DNA of 64,000 bases from Plantibacter elymi (nom. nud.) (GTDB taxonomy: Bacteria > Actinomycetota > Actinomycetes > Actinomycetales > Microbacteriaceae): positions 868,001 through 932,000 of the forward strand of contig NZ_FXWJ01000001.1 of NCBI RefSeq assembly GCF_900177795.1, in the 5' to 3' direction. The notes under the pieces are model-generated. The model was given only the letters and a program-made list of their open reading frames with translations, was not told the origin of the DNA and searched no databases. Position 1 is the stretch's first letter. Every line of letters starts with the position of its first letter. The position numbers were made by a program, and so were the translations under genes. Below, piece by piece: positions 57,983 to 64,000 of the stretch.

Positions 57983-58753
57983 CTACTCGGGGCGGAGGCG
58001 GAGCTCCTGCATCCCGCCGTCGACGGCGATCGAGGTGCCGGTCGTCGAGCCTGATCGCGGGCTCGCCAGGTAGGCGACGGCACCGGCGACCTCGGTTGCG
58101 GCGACGAGTCGGCCATGAGGCTGACGTGCCTCGAGTGCCGCGCGTTCCGCGGCCGGGTCGGCGGCGCTGTCGAGCAGCCGGCCCACCCAGGGGGTGTCGG
58201 CCGTGCCCGGGTTCACGCAGTTCACGCGGATGCCCTCGCGCAGGTGGTCGGCGGCCATCGCTCGCGTCAAGGACAGCACGGCCCCCTTCGTCGCCGTGTA
58301 GAGCGCGCGCTGGGGGAGTCCCGCCGTCGCGGCGATCGACGCGGTGTTCACGATCGCGGCCGACGGCGACTCGCGCAGGTGCGGGAGGGCTGCGCGGGTC
58401 ACGCGGGCCATGCCGACGACGTTGATGTCGAAGACGCGGTGCCACTCGTCGTCGTCGTTCGACTCGACGGTTCCCTGCGCGCCGATACCGGCGTTGTTCA
58501 CGACGATGTCGAGGCGGCCGAACCGTGCGACGACGGCGTCGACCGCCGCGCGGACCGACGCGTCGTCGGCGACGTTCGCCCGCACCGACAGGCGGGTGGC
58601 GGAGTCCTCGTCGGGCGACGGGTTCAGGTCGAGGATCGCGACGCTGGCACCGTCGGCGGCCAGGCGTTCGACGATGGCGGCCCCGATTCCCGAAGCGCCG
58701 CCGGTGACGATCGCGACGAGTCCGTCGAACTCGCCGGAGTCTCCGGCGCTCAT
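57983..58753 (-). CDS. SDR, probable 2-keto-3-deoxy-L-fuconate dehydrogenase
   Basis: 256-residue classical SDR: TGGASGIG cofactor motif, NNAGIGAQG, catalytic Ser in NTASIAA and Tyr/Lys in YTATKGA. It starts in an ATGA overlap with the upstream FAH gene. In the non-phosphorylating L-fucose pathway such an SDR oxidises 2-keto-3-deoxy-L-fuconate to the 2,4-diketo acid; the function is assigned from the neighbouring genes, not from sequence alone. Confidence 0.85.
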   Translation of the reverse strand: MSAGDSGEFDGLVAIVTGGASGIGAAIVERLAADGASVAILDLNPSPDEDSATRLSVRANVADDASVRAAVDAVVARFGRLDIVVNNAGIGAQGTVESNDDDEWHRVFDINVVGMARVTRAALPHLRESPSAAIVNTASIAATAGLPQRALYTATKGAVLSLTRAMAADHLREGIRVNCVNPGTADTPWVGRLLDSAADPAAERAALEARQPHGRLVAATEVAGAVAYLASPRSGSTTGTSIAVDGGMQELRLRPE

Positions 58754-59652
58754 GCGCGGGCTCCGAGTGCCTCGGCCGGCTTGGCAGTCGGCGCGATTCC
58801 AGGGACGGGGTCGACGAACCGCTGTCGCTGGCGGCCGAGGCCCTCGATCTCGACCTCGCAGATGTCGCCCGGTGCGAGGTAGGGGAACCGGCCGGAGAGC
58901 GCGACGCCCTCGGGTGTGCCGGTCAGGACGAGGTCGCCGGGTTCGAGCTGCAGGTACTGGCTCAGGTGCCAGATGACCGTGGCGACGTCGAAGATGAGGT
59001 CGGCCGTGCTCGAGTCCTGGCGCGGTTCGCCGTTGACCCAGCTGCGGAGTCGCAGGGCGCCGGCGTCGACCTCGTCCGGCGTCACGAGCCACGGGCCGGT
59101 CGGGTTGAAGCCCGGAGCGCACTTGCCCTTCGACCACTGCCCGCCACTCGCCGCCATCTGGAAGTCACGCTCCGACACGTCGTTCGCGGTGACGAAGCCG
59201 GCGATGCGGCCGAGGGCGTCCTCGGGGCTGTCGAGGTAGGAGGTGCGCTCGCCGATGACGACCCCGAGTTCGACCTCCCAGTCGGTCTTCGTGCTGCCTC
59301 GCGGGATGCGGACGTCGTCGTTCGGGCCGACGACCGTGTTGGGCGTCTTCAGGAACATGATGGGGATCTCAGGAGGGGCGGACCCGGACTCCGCTGCATG
59401 CGCCGCGTAGTTCATCCCGATGCAGACGACCGCACTCGGCCGGGCGATCGGAGCGCCGATCCGGAGCTCGTTGGCGCCGTCGAGGACTGGGAGGGCACCC
59501 GACTCGAGGGCGGCGCGAACGCGGGCGACGCCGCCGCCGGCGAGGAACGCTCCGTCGATGTCGGGGGTGATCGATCGGAGGTCGTAGGCGGTGTCGCCCG
59601 CGAACACGACGGGGGTCTCCCCGTCCACGGGGCCGAGTCTGGCGAAGCGCAT
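58750..59652 (-). CDS. FAH-family hydrolase, probable 2,4-diketo-3-deoxy-L-fuconate hydrolase
   Basis: 300 residues: a small N-terminal domain and the C-terminal FAH fold with metal-binding KTDWEVELGVVIG (two acidic ligands) and GMNYAAHAAESG. SD AAGGA precedes the ATG. It would split the diketo acid to pyruvate and L-lactate. Together with the SDR it is transcribed away from the fuconate dehydratase gene, across the shared operator. Confidence 0.86.
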   Translation of the reverse strand: MRFARLGPVDGETPVVFAGDTAYDLRSITPDIDGAFLAGGGVARVRAALESGALPVLDGANELRIGAPIARPSAVVCIGMNYAAHAAESGSAPPEIPIMFLKTPNTVVGPNDDVRIPRGSTKTDWEVELGVVIGERTSYLDSPEDALGRIAGFVTANDVSERDFQMAASGGQWSKGKCAPGFNPTGPWLVTPDEVDAGALRLRSWVNGEPRQDSSTADLIFDVATVIWHLSQYLQLEPGDLVLTGTPEGVALSGRFPYLAPGDICEVEIEGLGRQRQRFVDPVPGIAPTAKPAEALGARA

Positions 59653-59771
59653 GCTGGTCCTTCCGGTTCCGCCGGTGCCCGCGTGCGGACCCGGCTCCGT
59701 AGCCGATAACGTCTGAACTCTACCGCCCGATCTGCCCGTCGCAACAGATGATTTCGGCCGGGTCGAGCGCA

Positions 59772-59801
59772 TTGACAGCTCAGACATCGGATGTCTAAGC
59801 T
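59772..59801. promoter_or_regulatory. fuc promoter with operator AGACATCGGATGTCT
   Basis: -35 TTGACA (59772-59777) and -10 TAAGCT (59796-59801) flank the perfect 15-bp palindrome AGACATC-G-GATGTCT (59782-59796), which overlaps the spacer. Such sites are typical of GntR/FadR-type repressors of sugar-acid catabolism. No regulator gene is adjacent. Confidence 0.78.
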
Positions 59802-59832
59802 CAGTGGCACCAGCCCGAAGGAGCATGCCGAC

Positions 59833-61122
59833 GTGAGTACCATCATCGGATTCGAGACGCACGACGTCCGGTTCCCGACCTCGACCACCCTCGACGGCTC
59901 GGACGCCATGAACCCCGACCCCGACTACTCCGCCGCCTACCTGCGGCTCGTGACGGACGCGGACGACGGTCACGAGGGCCACGGCTTCGTCTTCACGATC
60001 GGACGCGGCAACGACGTCGAGGTCGCAGCGATCCACGCCCTCCGGGAGCACCTCCTCGGCCGCGAGGTCGAGCCCGTGCTCGACGCCCTCGGAGCCTTCT
60101 GGCGCGAACTCGTCTACGACTCCCAGCTCCGGTGGCTCGGTCCCGAGAAGGGCGTCATGCACATGGCCATCGGCGCCGTCGTCAACGCGCTCTGGGACCT
60201 CAAGGCGAAGCGTGCCGGCCTGCCACTCTGGCGGTTGCTCGCCTCGATGACGCCGGAGGAGCTCGTCGAGCTCGTCGACTTCCGCTACCTGAGCGACGTC
60301 CTCACCCCGGACGACGCCCTCGAGATCCTCCGACGCGCGGAACCCGGACGCGAGGCCAGGACCGAGGCCCTCCTCGCCGCCGGGTACCCCGCCTACACGA
60401 CCACGCCCGGGTGGCTCGGCTACTCCGACGAGAAGCTCGACCGCCTGTGTCGTGAGGCGGTCGCGGACGGATTCGCGCAGGTCAAACTCAAGGTCGGCGG
60501 TCACGTGGAAGACGACGTCCGTCGCCTCGCCATCGCCCGGAACGCGGTGGGACCCGACATCCGGATCGCCGTCGACGCCAACCAGCGTTGGGACGTCGCG
60601 GAGGCGATCGACTGGATGTCCCGACTCGCCCCCTACGACATCGCCTGGATCGAGGAGCCGACGAGCCCCGACGACATCCTCGGCCACGCGGCGATCGCGC
60701 GCGGCGTCGCCCCGATCCCGGTCGCGACCGGCGAGCACATGGCCAACCGCATCATGTTCAAGCAGTTCCTGCAGGCCGACGCCCTCCAGGTGCTCCAGAT
60801 CGACTCCACGCGGGTCGCCGGGGTGAACGAGAACATCACGATCCTCCTCCTGGCCGCGAAGTTCGGCGTCCCGGTCTGCCCGCACGCCGGTGGCGTCGGG
60901 CTGTGCGAGGCGGTGCAGCACCTCTCGATGTTCGACTTCATCGCCGTGTCCGGGAGCGAGGATGGACGCATGATCGAATTCGTCGACCACCTGCACGAGC
61001 ACTTCGTCGAGCCAGTGGAGATCGTCGCCGGCCGGTACCGCGCGCCGCTCGCCCCCGGCGGCGGTTCGGAGATGCTCGCGACGTCGATCGCCGAGTTCAC
61101 CTTCCGGGGCGCCGGTGTCTGA
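59833..61122 (+). CDS. L-fuconate dehydratase
   Basis: 429-residue enolase-superfamily (mandelate racemase group) enzyme. Catalytic KxK-like segment is QVKLKVGG, metal ligands are in IAVDANQRW (Asp), WIEEPTSP (Glu) and VATGEH (Glu), and the last base His is in [12 protein letters not shown]-terminal [21 protein letters not shown] fits the subgroup. Start GTG at 59833 after AAGGAG at 9 nt; an ATG further up at 59791 lacks support. Dehydrates L-fuconate to 2-keto-3-deoxy-L-fuconate. Confidence 0.92.
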   Translation: MSTIIGFETHDVRFPTSTTLDGSDAMNPDPDYSAAYLRLVTDADDGHEGHGFVFTIGRGNDVEVAAIHALREHLLGREVEPVLDALGAFWRELVYDSQLRWLGPEKGVMHMAIGAVVNALWDLKAKRAGLPLWRLLASMTPEELVELVDFRYLSDVLTPDDALEILRRAEPGREARTEALLAAGYPAYTTTPGWLGYSDEKLDRLCREAVADGFAQVKLKVGGHVEDDVRRLAIARNAVGPDIRIAVDANQRWDVAEAIDWMSRLAPYDIAWIEEPTSPDDILGHAAIARGVAPIPVATGEHMANRIMFKQFLQADALQVLQIDSTRVAGVNENITILLLAAKFGVPVCPHAGGVGLCEAVQHLSMFDFIAVSGSEDGRMIEFVDHLHEHFVEPVEIVAGRYRAPLAPGGGSEMLATSIAEFTFRGAGV

Positions 61123-62068
61123 CCTGCTCGTCCCGCGGCTCGCGTACGGCGCCGCCAACCTCGGCAACCTCCACCGCGAGCTCAGCGATGAGGAGGCCTG
61201 GGCGATCCTCGATGCGGCCTGGGAGCACGGCGTCCGCTTCTACGACACGGCTCCGCACTACGGCCTCGGCCTCTCCGAGCGTCGGCTCGGCGCCTTCCTC
61301 CGGACGAAGCCTCGCGACGAGTACGTCCTGTCCACCAAGGTCGGCCGCCTCCTCGTGCCGAACCCCACGGGGGAGGGGGCGCTCGACACGGACAACGACT
61401 TCGTCGTCCCGGCGACCTTGCGGCGCGAGTGGGACGCGAGCGAGTCGGGCGTGCGTCGCTCGCTCGACGAGTCCCTCGAGCGACTCGGACTCGACCACGT
61501 CGACGTGCTCTACCTCCACGACCCGGAACGCAACGATCCGGAGTCCGGGATCGCCGAGGGGATACCGGCGCTCGCCGCCCTCCGCGACGAAGGACTCGTC
61601 GGGGCGGTCGGGATCGGGTCGATGGACGTCGCCGCTCTGCTCGCCGCGGTGCGCACGGGCCTGACCGACCTCATCATGATCGCCGGTCGGTACACGCTCG
61701 CCGAGCAACCGGCGGCCGAGGAGGTGCTGCCCGCCTGCCTGGAACACGGCGTCGGGGTGGTCGCCGCCTCAGTGTTCAACTCCGGTCTGCTGGCCCGCGC
61801 CGTCCCCGACCGCGACGGACGGTACGAGTACGGTGCCGTCCCGCCGGAGGTCTTCGACCGCGCCGTCGACATCGCCGAGATCTGCCGTCGGTTCGACGTC
61901 GAACTGCCTGCAGCCGCCCTCCAGTTCCCGCTCCGCCACCCCGCCGTGCGGGCGGTCGCGGTCGGCGCCTCGCGGCCGGAGCAGATGCTCCAGAACGTGG
62001 AGCGCTTCAAGGAGCCGATCCCCGAGACCTTCTGGACGGAGCTGCGCACCAGAGGGCTGCTCGGCTGA
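61115..62068 (+). CDS. Aldo/keto reductase, probable L-fucose dehydrogenase
   Basis: 317 residues, AKR TIM barrel with catalytic Asp/Tyr in FYDTAPHYG, Lys in LSTKVGR and His in LYLHDPE. Closest in pattern to D-threo-aldose/L-fucose 1-dehydrogenases (AKR5-like group). It would oxidise L-fucopyranose to the lactone. Start GTG at 61115 overlaps the dehydratase by 8 bp; its stop overlaps the lactonase start. Confidence 0.88.
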   Translation: MSDLLVPRLAYGAANLGNLHRELSDEEAWAILDAAWEHGVRFYDTAPHYGLGLSERRLGAFLRTKPRDEYVLSTKVGRLLVPNPTGEGALDTDNDFVVPATLRREWDASESGVRRSLDESLERLGLDHVDVLYLHDPERNDPESGIAEGIPALAALRDEGLVGAVGIGSMDVAALLAAVRTGLTDLIMIAGRYTLAEQPAAEEVLPACLEHGVGVVAASVFNSGLLARAVPDRDGRYEYGAVPPEVFDRAVDIAEICRRFDVELPAAALQFPLRHPAVRAVAVGASRPEQMLQNVERFKEPIPETFWTELRTRGLLG

Positions 62069-62931
62069 TGCGGACGATCGACGCGCACCTCCACCTGTGG
62101 AATCGCGCCGACGGGTATCACTGGCTCGCTTCGGCCGACGAAGCGCTTCGCGAGGACTTCACGCCAGAGCGTGCGGCCGCAGAGCTGCAAGCGGCCGGCG
62201 TCGATGCGGCGATCCTCGTCCAGGCCGACGACACCGAGCTCGACACGATGTCCATGCTCAGTGCATCGGACGCTTTCAGCTGGGTGGCCGGCGTCGTCGG
62301 CTGGGTGCCGATCGACGATGCGAAGCGGGCCGAGGCACTGCTCGACCGTTGGGGCGCGCACCCGCGGTTCCGCGGCGTTCGTCAGTTGCTGCACGACGAT
62401 CCCCGGGACGGCCTGCTCCTGGCCGCGCCCGCGCGCCGGTTGGCGGCGGTCCTCGCGGACCGCGGGTTTCCGCTCGATCTCCCGAACGCCTTCCCTCGGC
62501 TGCTCCGTGACGCCACGGAACTCGCGCGGCTGGAGGAGGGGCTGACGATCGTCGTCGACCACCTCGCGAAGCCGCCGCGTGACGATGAGGCCTTCGAACG
62601 ATGGGCGACCGAGCTGGCCGCGGCGGCGGCGTCACCGAACGTGGTCGCGAAGGTGTCGGGCCTCAACCATGCCGGTCGGCCGTTCGTTGCGGCCGACGTG
62701 CGTCGGGCCTGGGACACCGCGCTCGACTGCTTCGGGGCCGAGCGGTTGATGCTCGGCGGCGACTGGCCGATGACGATCAGGAGCGGCGGGTACGGTGCGG
62801 TCTGGCACGAGCTGTCCGGTCTCGTCGACGAGTTGTTGCCGGCGGAACGCGATGCACTCCGTGGAGGGACGGCGACGCGCGTCTACCGGCTCGACCCCCG
62901 CGGGCCGGTCGGCGTCGACGGACTGACATGA
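62068..62931 (+). CDS. Amidohydrolase, probable L-fuconolactonase
   Basis: 287-residue amidohydrolase_2 family protein: N-terminal metal motif DAHLHLWN (residues 5-12), VVDHLAKPP (metal His) and MLGGDWPM (Asp). Close to L-rhamnono- and L-fuconolactonases; would open L-fuconolactone to L-fuconate. Coupled by a TGATG overlap to the aldo/keto reductase gene. Confidence 0.87.
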   Translation: MRTIDAHLHLWNRADGYHWLASADEALREDFTPERAAAELQAAGVDAAILVQADDTELDTMSMLSASDAFSWVAGVVGWVPIDDAKRAEALLDRWGAHPRFRGVRQLLHDDPRDGLLLAAPARRLAAVLADRGFPLDLPNAFPRLLRDATELARLEEGLTIVVDHLAKPPRDDEAFERWATELAAAAASPNVVAKVSGLNHAGRPFVAADVRRAWDTALDCFGAERLMLGGDWPMTIRSGGYGAVWHELSGLVDELLPAERDALRGGTATRVYRLDPRGPVGVDGLT

Positions 62932-62974
62932 TCGGGCAGACGGATGGATACAGAACCATGACGAGGAGGTCACC

Positions 62975-63391
62975 ATGCTGACAGGGATCGACCCGGTGCT
63001 GACCGGAGAACTGCTGCTGCACCTGGATGCGATGGGGCATTCGGACACGGTGGTGATCGCCGACGCGCACTTCCCGGCCGCCCGGCTCGGCGAACGCGTC
63101 GTGGTCCTCCCGACGCTCTCGACACCTGAGGTCCTCCGAGCGGTGCGCACGGTCATCCCGCTCGATGACGAACCCGTGCTCGACCTCATGACGAGTGCCG
63201 ACGGCACGGTGCTCGACGTCCAGCAGGAACTCATCGCCGCCGCCGGCACGACCGAGGACGCCGTGCGCTTCGTCGACCGGTTCGCCTACTACGACGAGGC
63301 CGCCACGGCGTTCCTCATCATCCGTACGGGCGAGACCAGGACCTACGGGAACGTCACCCTGCGGAAGGGCCTCGTGACACGCACGGCGTGA
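62975..63391 (+). CDS. fucU: L-fucose mutarotase (RbsD/FucU family)
   Basis: 138 residues. MLTGIDPVLTGELLLHLDAMGHSDTVVIADAHFPA carries the conserved His22 and Asp30, and the C-terminal YGNVTLRKG holds the Tyr of FucU. Interconverts alpha- and beta-L-fucose, feeding the dehydrogenase. SD GAGGAGG precedes the ATG, and 43 bp separate it from the lactonase. Confidence 0.92.
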   Translation: MLTGIDPVLTGELLLHLDAMGHSDTVVIADAHFPAARLGERVVVLPTLSTPEVLRAVRTVIPLDDEPVLDLMTSADGTVLDVQQELIAAAGTTEDAVRFVDRFAYYDEAATAFLIIRTGETRTYGNVTLRKGLVTRTA

Positions 63392-63406
63392 GGCCGTTCG
63401 GCGCGG

Positions 63407-63814
63407 TCACCAGCAGAGCGCGACGATCGCGACACCGACCGCACCGTAGACACCGGCCTGGACCTGCCGCCGGCGGTCCTTCGGTGCGACCGCGGTCTCG
63501 ACGGTCGCCCCGTGTTCGTCGAGTGAGCGCTTCGGTTTGGGCGCGTGCCACGGGAGTGACCGCCAGCGCAGGGCGGCTCCGGCGAGTCCGAAGCCGACGA
63601 TCGCGACGGCGAGGACCCACGCCCAGGACCAGACGCCCACCGGTGCGGCGAGGGCGCGGACGAGCGCGAGGATCACGACGCTGTCGACCGCGTCGACGAC
63701 GAGTCGGTAGCGCTCGGTCGCCGACCAGCGTCCCGTACTCCACGCATGCGCGACCTGGAGGGCGAGGACCCACGCGACGAGGGCGACGACGGTGGGGATC
63801 AGGATCTCGATCAT
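63407..63814 (-). CDS. Small three-helix membrane protein
   Basis: 135 residues with hydrophobic segments at about 3-22, 42-58, 63-84 and at the very end (VYGAVGVAIVALCW), with a basic middle loop (PKPKRSLDEHG). No family recognised. Its start overlaps the stop of the upstream beta-lactamase-type gene (ATGA), so the two form an operon. Confidence 0.72.
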   Translation of the reverse strand: MIEILIPTVVALVAWVLALQVAHAWSTGRWSATERYRLVVDAVDSVVILALVRALAAPVGVWSWAWVLAVAIVGFGLAGAALRWRSLPWHAPKPKRSLDEHGATVETAVAPKDRRRQVQAGVYGAVGVAIVALCW

Positions 63815-64000
63815 CGTGCTGCTCCGATCTGCTCGAGGAGGGCGACGCCGGCCGCATCGACCGACTCCTGGGTCGCCGAGACGAGGACCACCGCGGTGCC
63901 GGTCGCTGGAACGACCCCGACGAAGGACGCGAAGCCGCCCGTGGCGCCGTTGTGCCAGACGAGGTCCTCACCGTCGATCGCCTTCCGATCGGTGATCCAG
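63811..64000 (-). CDS. Serine hydrolase, beta-lactamase family (5' part outside window)
   Basis: Only the C-terminal 62 residues are here: WITDRKAIDGEDLVWHNGATGGFASFVGVVPATG..., where HNGATGG corresponds to the KTG/HxG motif of class C beta-lactamase-like esterases/peptidases. The frame stays open to the window edge. Serine-Lys catalytic residues lie outside. Confidence 0.75.
   Translation of the reverse strand, partial: WITDRKAIDGEDLVWHNGATGGFASFVGVVPATGTAVVLVSATQESVDAAGVALLEQIGAAR

Noticed and set aside
59791-59832. ATG at 59791 as start of the fuconate dehydratase
   Set aside because: It lies within the operator and promoter; the GTG at 59833 has AAGGAG at 9 nt.

Overview
The window is high-GC, gene-dense actinobacterial DNA. 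A C50-type carotenoid operon (crtE-crtB-crtI-crtYe-crtYf-crtEb) with a divergent idi points to Microbacteriaceae or a close relative. Many catabolic islands for plant- or soil-derived compounds fit a plant- or soil-associated member. The genus cannot be fixed from this sequence alone. No rRNA, tRNA, CRISPR array, transposase or prophage was seen.

Layout: (1) 1-9.7 kb: partial GNAT gene, then a meta-cleavage homoprotocatechuate (4-hydroxyphenylacetate) pathway on the minus strand (hydratase, aldolase, a FAH-RraA fusion, GntR regulator, semialdehyde dehydrogenase, ring-cleavage dioxygenase) with a divergent MFS transporter and an IclR regulator. Two near-identical palindromes built on GTATAC probably bind the GntR protein. 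(2) 9.7-16.9 kb: small housekeeping or stress cassettes (TolB-like, F420-type oxidoreductase/MarR pair, class V aminotransferase, FusB/FBP-type protein, TetR/SDR pair, DUF559 nuclease-like). (3) 17-27.3 kb: a glycan/uronate-type locus with a DeoR-HTH/periplasmic-binding-domain hybrid regulator, heparinase II/III-like protein, D-2-hydroxyacid dehydrogenase, DUF2264 protein, a sugar ABC importer and a DUF624 membrane protein. (4) 27.3-33 kb: CPBP protease, YigZ, DUF1349, two oxidoreductases, a holin-like membrane protein. (5) 31.7-34.4 kb: the two ribulose-monophosphate formaldehyde-fixation genes (hxlB, hxlA) divergent from a LuxR-type regulator that carries a kinase-like ATPase domain. (6) 34.6-41.2 kb: carboxylesterase, glutamine amidotransferase, dCTP deaminase, a MarR/EamA pair and small proteins. 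(7) 41.2-47.1 kb: idi and the carotenoid operon, five translationally coupled junctions. (8) 47.2-56.2 kb: PEP mutase/ICL-family enzyme, LacI regulator and an Opp/Dpp-type importer with a GH1 beta-glycosidase, preceded by a LacI-type operator. (9) 56.3-57.9 kb: two divergent MarR-like genes with Gly/Arg/His-rich low-complexity regions. (10) 58-63.4 kb: a near-complete non-phosphorylating L-fucose pathway as two divergent operons around a palindromic operator; then a membrane protein and a truncated beta-lactamase-type hydrolase.

Between genes the window is rich in inverted repeats. One family of six elements (~58 bp, ends CTGAGTCGCCCG / CGGGCGACTCAG) supplies the TGA stop codon of six flanking genes. 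A second family is built on CCCTAACTCAGGA, a third on CCAGCGCGGTGCGCTG, and a REP-like 24-mer occurs both behind and inside the ABC ATPase gene. About ten starts have a -10-like hexamer 6-7 nt upstream, suggesting frequent leaderless transcripts.
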